DNA from: Deltaproteobacteria bacterium
GTDB lineage: Bacteria; Desulfobacterota; DSM-4660; Desulfatiglandales; Desulfatiglandaceae
Assembly: GCA_011051075.1 (NCBI GenBank)
Contig: DREN01000041.1
Coordinates: forward strand, 1-14,838
Reading direction: 5' to 3'
Length of the DNA: 14,838 bases
Below are positions 1 to 6,826 of this stretch, piece after piece. The notes beneath the pieces were generated by a model, which saw only the letters and a list, made by a program, of their open reading frames with translations, ran no database searches and had not been told where the DNA came from. The translations under genes and the position numbers were made by a program. Numbering within the stretch: position 1 is the first letter of the stretch; each line of letters begins with the position of its first letter.

Positions 1-87
1 GATCCAGAAGGTGGTGATAGCCAGCACCCTGTAGAGGCGGCCGGGGATCTTGCCCCCTGTGTGGTTTGATCCCCAGGGCTCCGTCAT
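1..87 (-). CDS. Possible N-terminus of an unidentified divergent protein, cut by the window edge
   Basis: An ATG at 87-85 on the minus strand opens a frame that stays open for 29 codons to the window edge. It begins MTEPWGSNHTGGK and moves into a more hydrophobic stretch ending LYRVLAITTFWI, which could be the start of a membrane segment. I do not recognise the protein. No convincing Shine-Dalgarno sequence precedes the ATG, and 29 open codons is weak evidence. The gene would be divergent from the livH operon and share the 88-352 region with it. It could equally be a chance frame. Confidence 0.25.
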   Translation of the reverse strand, partial: MTEPWGSNHTGGKIPGRLYRVLAITTFWI

Positions 88-277
88 GCTTGCTGATAAC
101 AGGTTGAAATCATATTGGTATAGGCGCCTTCTATAATTCTCGCGCAAAGCTGCAAAGCACGCAAAGAACAAAAGGGAAAGCTTGGCGACTTCGCGCCTTT
201 GTGTGAGATTACCTTCTCTTCAACTTGCGTTATATCAGCATATTCGCGTCGACTTTAACGTTTCCCTGGGTTGATCC
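88..277. other. Divergent non-coding region upstream of the left operon
   Basis: No open frame worth reporting was seen here. The stretch contains the CGCAAAG-type palindrome described at 138-208. Its right part leads into the candidate promoter of the livH operon. If a divergent gene really starts at 87, its promoter would also lie in this stretch, but I see no clear one. Confidence 0.5.
138..208. repeat. Imperfect CGCAAAG-type inverted repeat
   Basis: The left arm begins TCTCGCGCAAAG at 138 and continues with further CAAAG words to about 166. The right arm, ending at 208, reads TCTCACACAAAGGCGCGAAG on the opposite strand. The arms match imperfectly around a short purine-rich centre. From memory, palindromes built from CGCAAAG words are common intergenic repeats in deltaproteobacterial genomes. 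The copy lies upstream of the livH promoter and is not part of a gene. Confidence 0.6.
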
Positions 278-317
278 GCTAATCTGTTGACAGGACTCAT
301 TCCCCGGTGCTAATCTG
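278..317 (+). promoter_or_regulatory. 9-bp direct repeat bracketing the promoter: candidate operator pair
   Basis: GCTAATCTG occurs at 278-286 and again, identically, at 309-317. The starts are 31 bp apart, close to three turns of B-DNA. The first copy abuts the -35 hexamer and the second overlaps the -10 region. A regulator binding both would sit on one face of the helix and cover the promoter. The repeat is seen directly; the operator role is inferred. Confidence 0.45.
287..316 (+). promoter_or_regulatory. Candidate sigma70-type promoter of the livHMK-ACS-livGF operon
   Basis: A perfect -35 hexamer TTGACA lies at 287-292. A weaker -10 candidate TAATCT lies at 311-316, with an 18-bp spacer. 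Transcription would start near 323, giving a leader of about 30 nt before the livH start at 353. The -10 matches the consensus at only three of six positions, so the call depends mainly on the -35 box and the position. Confidence 0.45.
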
Positions 318-352
318 CCACGTGCCAACATGGAATAAAGGAGCCAACTCTT

Positions 353-1237
353 ATGGATATCCTTCTTCAGGTTATTGTCACCGGTCTGGCAGCGGGTGGG
401 GTATACGGTCTAATAGCCCTCGGCTTCGTGCTTATTTATAAGGCCACCAGTGTCCTCAACCTGGCCATGGGCGAATTTATGACCCTGGGCGCCTTTGTCT
501 GTCTGACGGTCCTCCTCCACCTGAAGGCCCCTTTCTATCTGGCCCTCATCCTTACCCTTCTCATGGCATGCGCCTTGGGTTTTCTAATGGAGCGACTCAT
601 CCTAAGGCCCCTCATCGGGGAACCGATTATATCTGTAATAATGGTCACCATCGGGGTGGGTCTGATTCTAAGAGGGCTCATGTACATGATATGGACCCCC
701 TCTTTCCGGACCTTCCCGGAGATCTTTCCTCCAAAGCCCCTCCTCTTAGGTTTTGCCGTAGTCCCATCCGGGCTCCTCTGGGGCTTTATCTTTGCCATCA
801 CAGGGACCGTAATCTTCCTCCTGATCTTCAAATTTTCCAGGACCGGCATTGCCATGAGGGCAACGGCAAACGACCAGCAGGCCGCCCTCTCCATGGGGAT
901 CAGCGTGAGGTGGGTGTTTGCCCTGGCCTGGTGTTTTGGCGCCATGGCCTCTGTAATAGGCGGAATCGTCATCGGCAACATAAGCGGCATCAGCGTATAT
1001 ATGGGTGATATCGGCCTCAAGGTACTGGCAGTTATTATCTTAGGGGGGCTTGACAGTATCGGAGGGGCCATCTTGGGTGGTTTTATTATCGGTATCCTTG
1101 AAAACCTGACCGGACTCTATATCGATCCCCTTATCGGAGGGGGCGCCAAGGGGATGGCCCCTTTCATTATCCTGGTAATCATTCTCATGGTGAGGCCCTA
1201 CGGGCTTTTCGGCAAGGAGCTGATAGAAAGGGTATGA
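353..1237 (+). CDS. livH: HAAT-family ABC transporter permease LivH (left system)
   Basis: This 294-residue protein is a polytopic inner-membrane permease, one of the two membrane subunits of a LivHMGF-type importer. It is strongly hydrophobic throughout. The family N-terminus is visible (VLNLAMGEFMTLGAF, near residues 35-49). The cytoplasmic coupling-loop region, which contacts an ATPase subunit, is AMRATANDQQAALSMGI from about residue 167. The C-terminus ends in the usual MVRPYGLFG motif. The start is well supported by AAAGGAG at 337-343, nine bases before the ATG. It is the first gene of the operon, with livM 102 bp downstream. The linked acyl-CoA synthetase makes a carboxylic acid more likely than an amino acid as substrate, but this is inference. 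Confidence 0.93.
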   Translation: MDILLQVIVTGLAAGGVYGLIALGFVLIYKATSVLNLAMGEFMTLGAFVCLTVLLHLKAPFYLALILTLLMACALGFLMERLILRPLIGEPIISVIMVTIGVGLILRGLMYMIWTPSFRTFPEIFPPKPLLLGFAVVPSGLLWGFIFAITGTVIFLLIFKFSRTGIAMRATANDQQAALSMGISVRWVFALAWCFGAMASVIGGIVIGNISGISVYMGDIGLKVLAVIILGGLDSIGGAILGGFIIGILENLTGLYIDPLIGGGAKGMAPFIILVIILMVRPYGLFGKELIERV

Positions 1238-1339
1238 GCGATTAATGATTGTTGATTGACGGGTGAACAGGTAGAGAGATCCGGCTTCAAACTGAAAACC
1301 GCAATGGATGACCGGTGAGAAGGAGTCCTGCTTAAGACC

Positions 1340-2383
1340 ATGAGATGCGGAGATTTTAAGGAGACGTACATCAGGGACGAAGAGATCTTTCAGTCCCTTT
1401 TTGTCAAGTTCTGGCTGGGACTCTTCTTCATCTTTCTCCTTGTCTTTCCCTTTGTGGCCAGTGAATATCTCCTCTATGTGGCCAATATGATCGGTTTTGC
1501 CATTATTGCGGCCGTAGGTCTCAATCTCCTTACCGGTTTTACGGGACAGATCTCCCTTGGTCATGCCGCCTTCGTGGGGGTGGGGGCCTACACCTCGGCC
1601 ATTCTTGTCACCCGCCTCGGCCTCTCCTTCTGGTTGTCCATCCCCCTTGCCGGACTGGTGGCGGCCCTGGCAGGGATGATCATCGGGATACCGTCTCTCC
1701 GGGTCAAGGGCCTATACCTCTGTATCGCCACCCTGGCATCCCAGTTCATCTTCGAATTTGTCTTTATACACTGGGAATCCATGACAAACGGTATTACCGG
1801 TATCAATATCCCTCCTCCCCGGATTGAAGGTCTCGTATTCGGCACAGAGAGGCAGTTTTACTGGATAACCCTCCTTTTTGTGGTCCTCGGGGTGGGCTAT
1901 GCCACAAACCTGATGCGATCCCGCATGGGCAGGGCGTTTGTGGCCATCCGGGACCGTGACCTCTCCGCCGAGATCATAGGAATCAACCTGTTTCGATATA
2001 AGCTGAGCGCCTTTGCCATAAGCTCCTTTTACGCCGGAGTTGCCGGTGCACTGTGGGTCACCTTTCTGAAGGTGGTCACCCCTGACCATTTCCCCTTCAT
2101 GCTCAGCATCCAGTACCTTGCCATGATTATCGTGGGGGGGTTAGGGAGTACCCTGGGCTCGATCTTTGGCGCCATATTCATAACGCTCACGCCTGAACTC
2201 CTCAACCACCTGTCGGAACTTGTAAAGACCTACGCCCCTGGCCATGAGGAGATTTTTGTTCCCATGAAAGAGGTGATCTTTGGGCTCCTTATAGTCCTAT
2301 TCCTTGTCTTCGAGCCCCGTGGCCTTGCAGAGATCTGGAACAGGGTCAAGACTTTCTTCAGGCTGTGGCCCTTCTCATATTAG
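1340..2383 (+). CDS. livM: HAAT-family ABC transporter permease LivM (left system)
   Basis: This 347-residue permease is the partner of LivH in the membrane channel. After a polar N-terminus of about 25 residues come several membrane segments. The family motif TGQISLGHAAFVGVGAY starts at residue 68. The cytoplasmic coupling region is VAIRDRDLSAEIIGIN at about 201-216, and a GGLGSTLGSIFGA segment and the terminal FEPRGLAEIW follow. The ATG at 1340 is the first good start after an in-frame stop at 1316. GAGAAGGAG at 1317-1325 is its only visible ribosome site and sits 14 bases upstream, which is rather far, so the true start is slightly uncertain. The 1238-1339 gap shows nothing notable. Confidence 0.92.
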   Translation: MRCGDFKETYIRDEEIFQSLFVKFWLGLFFIFLLVFPFVASEYLLYVANMIGFAIIAAVGLNLLTGFTGQISLGHAAFVGVGAYTSAILVTRLGLSFWLSIPLAGLVAALAGMIIGIPSLRVKGLYLCIATLASQFIFEFVFIHWESMTNGITGINIPPPRIEGLVFGTERQFYWITLLFVVLGVGYATNLMRSRMGRAFVAIRDRDLSAEIIGINLFRYKLSAFAISSFYAGVAGALWVTFLKVVTPDHFPFMLSIQYLAMIIVGGLGSTLGSIFGAIFITLTPELLNHLSELVKTYAPGHEEIFVPMKEVIFGLLIVLFLVFEPRGLAEIWNRVKTFFRLWPFSY

Positions 2384-2392
2384 AATATCGGG

Positions 2393-2414
2393 GCCGCAAC
2401 CAATAGCGGCTTTT
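2393..2414 (+). other. Small hairpin with short T-run after livM
   Basis: GCCGC at 2393-2397 pairs with GCGGC at 2406-2410 across an 8-nt loop, followed by TTTT at 2411-2414. The 5-bp stem and four Ts make at best a weak terminator or attenuator. It sits between livM and livK, where partial termination or RNA processing would set the ratio of permease to binding protein. Confidence 0.3.
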
Positions 2415-2429
2415 GTTCAAATAAGCAAA

Positions 2430-2439
2430 AAGGAGGTGA
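2430..2439 (+). promoter_or_regulatory. Orphan near-perfect Shine-Dalgarno sequence in the livK leader
   Basis: AAGGAGGTGA is a ten-base match to the sequence complementary to the 16S rRNA 3' end. It lies 61 bases before the livK ATG, too far to serve it. The only nearby frame is tiny: TTG at 2451 followed by four codons and TAG at 2466-2468. It may drive a mini leader peptide or be a ribosome standby site, or it may be chance. Confidence 0.4.
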
Positions 2440-2500
2440 ATCTGATCTCGTTGGAAATCAGGAATTAGCAACCATCTAATGGAGAAAAGGGGGAGTCATC

Positions 2501-3676
2501 ATGAAAAAGACGGTTATATCTTTGTTCAGCGTTATTTTACTTGTGGGATTGTTCAGTGTGAGCGGGGCCTTGGCCGAAGATGCCCCCACCATCTGCGCGG
2601 TGCATCCCTTCTCGGGCCGCTTTGCCTTTGCCGGGATTCACGGGGCAGATGCCATGCAGGATGCAGTGGACATGGCCAACGAGGCAGGAGGTATTAACGG
2701 GAAAAAGATCAAGTACTACTGGGCGGACGGCGAGTACAAGAACGATGTGGGTATAGCGGCCTTCAAACGCCTATACGCCCAGTACAAACCCCAGTGCATG
2801 TGGGGCCAGAGCACCGGTATGACCAAGGCCCTGGCCCCGGAGATCAACAACCGCTACAAGGTGCTGTACTCCGCCTACACCTTTGCGGAAATCGCCTCTG
2901 ATCCTGAAAAAAACCCGTTTATGTTCATCCCCGGACCCACCTATGCGGAGATGTTCGGAATCCTTCTCAAATATATTGCCAAAGAAAAACCAGGGGCCAA
3001 TATCGCCTTTTTCTACAGTGACACGGAGTTTGGACGGGAGCCTATCCCCGCGGGGAGAGAACTGTGCAAGAAAATGGGCCTTAAACTCGTTGCTGAAGAG
3101 ATCTCAAAGGTGGGGGGTGTGGACATATCCACGCAGATTCTCGATATGAGACGTAAAAAGGTGGATTACTGCATCTTCCACGGGTTCGTGGTCACCCCCA
3201 TTCAGACGGTAATCAAACAGTCCAAGGACTACGGCCTCAACTGCAAGTTCATGGGCACGTTCTGGTCCACCGAGAAACACCTGTTAGATCAGTTAAAGGG
3301 GTTCGCGGGCGACTATATGGGGGTTACCTGCTACTCCTACTACTATCAGGATCAGTACCCCATGATAAAAAAGATCAGGGCATGGACAAAGAAGCATCAT
3401 CCCAAGTTCGCCCAGTATCGTTCTCAGGCCTATATGCAGGTCTTTATGGGTACGACCCTTTTCATAGAGGCATTCAAACGGGCTGACAGGGCAGGATCCA
3501 TTACCGGAGAAAGCCTGGCCAAGGCCCTTCGATCCATAAAGAACTTCGACGTGGGGGGCCTGATGCCGCCGGTTACCATCAGCAAGAACAACAGCATCCC
3601 CGTGGGAAGGATCGTCAGGGGCAACCCTAAGACCCTCAAGTTCGATCCGGTCTCCGACTGGATTTCTCTGGATTAG
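2501..3676 (+). CDS. livK: Periplasmic substrate-binding protein of HAAT ABC transporter, LivK type (left system)
   Basis: This 391-residue protein captures the solute in the periplasm and delivers it to LivH/LivM. A clear Sec signal peptide is present: lysines at 2-3, a hydrophobic core, and likely cleavage after GALA at residue 25. There is no lipobox cysteine. The mature part has the type-1 periplasmic binding fold typical of Peripla_BP_6 proteins, with early landmarks HPFSGRFAFAGIHG and AVDMANEAGGINGKKI. GGGGGAG at 2489-2495, five bases before the ATG, supports the start. By eye it differs strongly from the second binding protein at 13090-14367, so the two systems probably see different ligands. 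A strong hairpin follows the gene. The ligand cannot be read from sequence. Confidence 0.92.
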   Translation: MKKTVISLFSVILLVGLFSVSGALAEDAPTICAVHPFSGRFAFAGIHGADAMQDAVDMANEAGGINGKKIKYYWADGEYKNDVGIAAFKRLYAQYKPQCMWGQSTGMTKALAPEINNRYKVLYSAYTFAEIASDPEKNPFMFIPGPTYAEMFGILLKYIAKEKPGANIAFFYSDTEFGREPIPAGRELCKKMGLKLVAEEISKVGGVDISTQILDMRRKKVDYCIFHGFVVTPIQTVIKQSKDYGLNCKFMGTFWSTEKHLLDQLKGFAGDYMGVTCYSYYYQDQYPMIKKIRAWTKKHHPKFAQYRSQAYMQVFMGTTLFIEAFKRADRAGSITGESLAKALRSIKNFDVGGLMPPVTISKNNSIPVGRIVRGNPKTLKFDPVSDWISLD

Positions 3677-3685
3677 GGATAATCG

Positions 3686-3760
3686 TTGACAGGTTCGGGG
3701 GGTCAGGCCCAGGAACAGAACCTGAACCCCCGAACCTTCTAACCCTTGAACGGCTGTCAA
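3686..3760. repeat. Nested GC-rich palindrome between livK and acyl-CoA synthetase
   Basis: An 11-bp perfect inverted repeat, AGGTTCGGGGG at 3691-3701 with its complement at 3727-3737, forms the core. Inside it, TCAGG (3703-3707) pairs with CCTGA (3721-3725). Outside, TTGACAG (3686-3692) pairs with CTGTCAA (3754-3760). No T-run follows, so it is not a classical terminator. A hairpin here would protect the 3' end of livK mRNA and lower expression of downstream genes relative to livK; this role is inferred. Confidence 0.6.
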
Positions 3761-3778
3761 TTAAATGAGATCTGCTCC

Positions 3779-5680
3779 ATGGAAATATTGACCCTCCCGG
3801 CCCTCTTATATAGAAACGCTGAAAAGTATGGGGATACCCGTGTGGCCATCCGGGAAAAGGAGTTTGGAATATGGCAGCCTGTCACGTGGAGGGGCTATTA
3901 CGAAAACGTCCGTGATTTTGCCCTGGGGCTTCACCTCTTAGGTTTCAGGGAGGAGAACAAGTTAGCCTATGCAGGGGATAACCGGCCTGAAGGGCTCTAC
4001 TCGGAACTGGCTGTCCAATCCCTGGGCGGGGCCATTGTGGGGATATATCCCGACAGCCATCTGGATCAGGTGGAGTATATCATCAACCATTCAGACTCCA
4101 TCTTTGTGGTGGCCGGGGACCAGGAACAGGCCGACAAGGTCCTGGAGATCAAGAAAAAATGCCCTCTCGTTCAGAGGCTGATCGTGGATGATCCCAAGGG
4201 GATGCGGCGTTACGATGACCCCATGCTCCTTTACTTCAGGGACGTGCAGAGGGAGGGCCGAAAACTCCATGAAAGAGCGCCCCGCCTCTTTGAGGAGATG
4301 TGGCGTAGGGTAACCCCCGACCATGTGGGCATGATCAACTACACCTCCGGGACCACGGGCCTCCCAAAGGGGAGCATGATTACCCATAAGAACATGTACT
4401 CCGTGGCCAGGGCCCAGGACAGTGTGGACCCGGCAGAACATAGCTTCGAGTACCTCTCCTTTCTCCCCTTCCCCTGGATAGGTGAACAGGAGTTCGGCGT
4501 TTACTGGTCCCTGTACAAGGCCTTTACGGTTAACTTTCCTGAAAAGGTGGAAACGGTGCAGGAAAATATCAGGGAGATAGGCCCTCATATCATGTTGGCC
4601 CCTCCCCGCATATGGGAAAGGATGTGCTCTGATATCCAGGTGAAGATCCAGGATGCGGCCTGGATCAAGAGGTTCTTCTATGACCTGTTTCTCCCCGTGG
4701 GATACAGGATGGCCGACTTCAACCTCAGGAAAAAGCGCCCTTCCCTGGGATGGAGGATCCTAAACGGCCTGGCCCATATATTTATCTTCAGGGCATTAAA
4801 GAACTATCTGGGCCTTGCCAGGCTTCGCCACGTGTACACGGGCGGGGCCCCCCTGGGACCGGAGATATTCAACATGTTTCAGGCCCTGGGCGTGAATATC
4901 AAGCAGGCCTACGGCATGACAGAGCAGACCGCCGCCTCCATCGTTCATCGGACCGACGACATACGCCTCGACACCGTTGGTAAACCCCTTCCCGGGATTG
5001 AGGTCAAGATATCAGATTCCGGAGAACTCCTCTCCAGGGGCGACACCATATTCAAAGGGTATTACAAAGACCCCGAGGCCACGACAGAGGCCCTCAGAGA
5101 TGGATGGTTTCATTCAGGAGACGCGGCCCTTATCGACGATGATGGACACGTTATTATAATCGATCGTATGTCCGACGTGATGAAGTTGATCGATGGGAGC
5201 AAATTCTCCCCACAGCTCATTGAAAACAAGTTGAGGTTCAGTCCCTTTATCCTGGATGCGGTGGTAATGGGCCAGGATAGGCCCTTTATAACGGCCATGA
5301 TCGCCATAGACATGCCCAACGTGGGAAAGTGGGCCGAAAACAACCAGATCCCCTATACCACCTTTACGGACATCTCCCAGAAGGAAGAGACCTACGATCT
5401 CATTGCCGGAGAAATAGCAAAAGCCAACGAGTCCCTCCCCAAGGTGGCCAGGATAAGGAGGTTCATCCTACTGTACAAGGAGCTTGACGCAGACGATGAT
5501 GAGCTGACAAGGACGAGAAAGGTGAGAAGAAAATTCGTTGCCGAGCGGTATAAGGACCTGATCCAGGCCCTCTACGGCGAAGAGGAGGAGTTGCAGGTTG
5601 AGGCGGATATCCGTTATCAGGATGGAAAGGGCTTCCGCATGAAGACCACAGTCAGGATATGGGAGGTTGAAGCTGTTTAG
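3779..5680 (+). CDS. Long-chain-type AMP-forming acyl-CoA synthetase (FAA1/FadD15-like)
   Basis: This roughly 633-residue cytoplasmic enzyme of the ANL superfamily activates a carboxylic acid with ATP to an acyl-adenylate, then transfers it to CoA. The phosphate-binding loop YTSGTTGLPKGSMITH begins at residue 188. YGMTEQTA lies at about 378, and the GWFHSGD motif with the hinge region follows at about 442-475. A lysine-rich TRTRKVRRKF near residue 581 is where the C-terminal lysine is expected. Length and C-terminus resemble eukaryote-like FAA1/FadD15 synthetases. ATG 3779 is chosen because the N-terminus then starts MEILTLPALLYRNAEKYGD, as family members do; a TTG at 3746 would add 11 residues. 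Neither has a strong ribosome site. Its place inside the liv operon suggests it traps the imported acid as a CoA ester. Chain length or aromaticity of the substrate is not predictable here. Confidence 0.88.
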   Translation: MEILTLPALLYRNAEKYGDTRVAIREKEFGIWQPVTWRGYYENVRDFALGLHLLGFREENKLAYAGDNRPEGLYSELAVQSLGGAIVGIYPDSHLDQVEYIINHSDSIFVVAGDQEQADKVLEIKKKCPLVQRLIVDDPKGMRRYDDPMLLYFRDVQREGRKLHERAPRLFEEMWRRVTPDHVGMINYTSGTTGLPKGSMITHKNMYSVARAQDSVDPAEHSFEYLSFLPFPWIGEQEFGVYWSLYKAFTVNFPEKVETVQENIREIGPHIMLAPPRIWERMCSDIQVKIQDAAWIKRFFYDLFLPVGYRMADFNLRKKRPSLGWRILNGLAHIFIFRALKNYLGLARLRHVYTGGAPLGPEIFNMFQALGVNIKQAYGMTEQTAASIVHRTDDIRLDTVGKPLPGIEVKISDSGELLSRGDTIFKGYYKDPEATTEALRDGWFHSGDAALIDDDGHVIIIDRMSDVMKLIDGSKFSPQLIENKLRFSPFILDAVVMGQDRPFITAMIAIDMPNVGKWAENNQIPYTTFTDISQKEETYDLIAGEIAKANESLPKVARIRRFILLYKELDADDDELTRTRKVRRKFVAERYKDLIQALYGEEEELQVEADIRYQDGKGFRMKTTVRIWEVEAV

Positions 5681-5706
5681 ATTTTCGATTGGGGATTTTG
5701 GATTTA
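5680..5706 (+). repeat. Short GATTTT/GGATT low-complexity repeat
   Basis: Immediately after the synthetase stop codon the sequence repeats imperfect GATTTTCGATTGG-type words. It is too short and degenerate to assign a function and looks like intergenic filler. Confidence 0.3.
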
Positions 5707-5781
5707 AAAACCGTAACTCCTTAAAAACCAGGGCCATTGGTCCCGGATTTATTGAGAAGAGACTTTAAGACAACACAGGCC

Positions 5782-6588
5782 ATGGAAAACAGGGAAAACT
5801 GGCAGCTTCAAATCAAAGATATCCACCTCAGTTTTGGAGGCCTTATGGCCCTGAACAATGTGTCCACCCGGGTCATGAAGGGTGAAATATTTTCCATTAT
5901 CGGTCCCAACGGGGCGGGAAAGACCTGCCTGCTGAACTGCATAAACCGGTTTTACCATCCAGATGCCGGGCAAGTCATTTTCGAAGGCCGGGATATCTCG
6001 GGGATGAAACCCCACAGGATTGCATCCCTTGGCATTGCGCGCACCTTCCAAAACGTGGAGCTTTTCGCGCATATGACCGTCCTGGATAATATCAAGTTAG
6101 GGGCCCATGTACACTTGAAATCAGGCTTCCTGTCAGGCGGCGTCTACTACGGCAGGTCCCGGAACGAAGAGATGCTGCTCCGCAAAGAGATAGAAGAAAG
6201 GATCATCGATCTGTTAGAGATAGAACATATCAGGAAAAAGGTGGTTCATGCCCTGCCCTACGGGCTCCAGAAACGGGTGGAGCTGGCCCGGGCCCTGGCC
6301 ATGAAACCTAAACTTCTCCTCCTGGATGAACCCGCCACCGGCATGAACCTTGAGGAGACCGAAGACATGGCCCGTTTTATCCTGGATATCAACGAGGAGT
6401 GGGATACCACCATCATTCTCATCGAGCATGACATGGGGGTGGTAATGGATATATCAGATCGCATATGCGTGCTCGATTTCGGCCAGAAAATCGCAGAGGG
6501 GGAACCCCAGGAAATAAGACACAACGAGAATGTCATCAAGGCCTATCTGGGTGAAGAAGACATCACCTACTCCAGGTTGGGGGCGTAG
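5782..6588 (+). CDS. livG: HAAT ABC transporter ATP-binding protein LivG (left system)
   Basis: This 268-residue cytoplasmic ATPase is one half of the LivG/LivF heterodimer that powers transport. Walker A GPNGAGKT is at residues 41-48. The Q-loop region ARTFQNVELF follows. The ABC signature is the LivG variant LPYGLQKRVELARALA rather than LSGGQ. Walker B LLLLDEPATGMN and the H-loop LIEHDMG complete the set, so the enzyme should be active. ATG 5782 gives the usual short N-terminus before QIKDIHLSFGG. A TTG at 5737 would add 15 residues and is less likely; no strong ribosome site is seen for either. A 238-bp gap with a large inverted repeat separates it from livF. Confidence 0.92.
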   Translation: MENRENWQLQIKDIHLSFGGLMALNNVSTRVMKGEIFSIIGPNGAGKTCLLNCINRFYHPDAGQVIFEGRDISGMKPHRIASLGIARTFQNVELFAHMTVLDNIKLGAHVHLKSGFLSGGVYYGRSRNEEMLLRKEIEERIIDLLEIEHIRKKVVHALPYGLQKRVELARALAMKPKLLLLDEPATGMNLEETEDMARFILDINEEWDTTIILIEHDMGVVMDISDRICVLDFGQKIAEGEPQEIRHNENVIKAYLGEEDITYSRLGA

Positions 6589-6826
6589 GTTTGGGTAATG
6601 GGTACTGGGTATAAAGATGAAGAATAAAAAATGAACATCGAACGTCCAACATCGAATTTTAAATGGGAAAAACGGGAAACAGAGGGGTTAATTAAGATTT
6701 TCGTTACGAGTATCAAAACGGCTGAAAAGAAAAGGAAATAGTCATTCGAAGTTCTACATTGTTTTTTTATTCGATGTTGGACGTTGGATGTTCAATGTTC
6801 GACGTTCATCTTTAAAAACAACTTAG
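6589..6826. other. Non-coding gap inside the left operon, filled by a palindromic element
   Basis: There is no gene here. The start of the gap has GGGTA-type low-complexity sequence (about 6593-6612). The rest is the inverted-repeat element at 6613-6814. The gap is long for two genes whose products must pair one to one. Confidence 0.6.
6613..6814. repeat. ~200-bp palindromic-ended element between livG and livF
   Basis: The left arm (6613-6659) and right arm (6767-6814) are inverted copies of about 48 bp. They share AAAGATGAA at the tips and a block TGAACATC-AACGTCCAAC with one mismatch, continuing to ATCGAAT. The arms are built from repeating GAACATCGAACGTCC words. An AT-rich core of about 107 bp lies between them and has no open frame of note. 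The architecture resembles a MITE or large REP-type element. From memory, similar GTTGGACGTTCGATG repeats occur widely in deltaproteobacteria. Confidence 0.7.

Noticed and set aside
535..1071. 178-codon minus-strand frame
   Set aside because: Antisense to livH, which has a good ribosome site and clear permease motifs.
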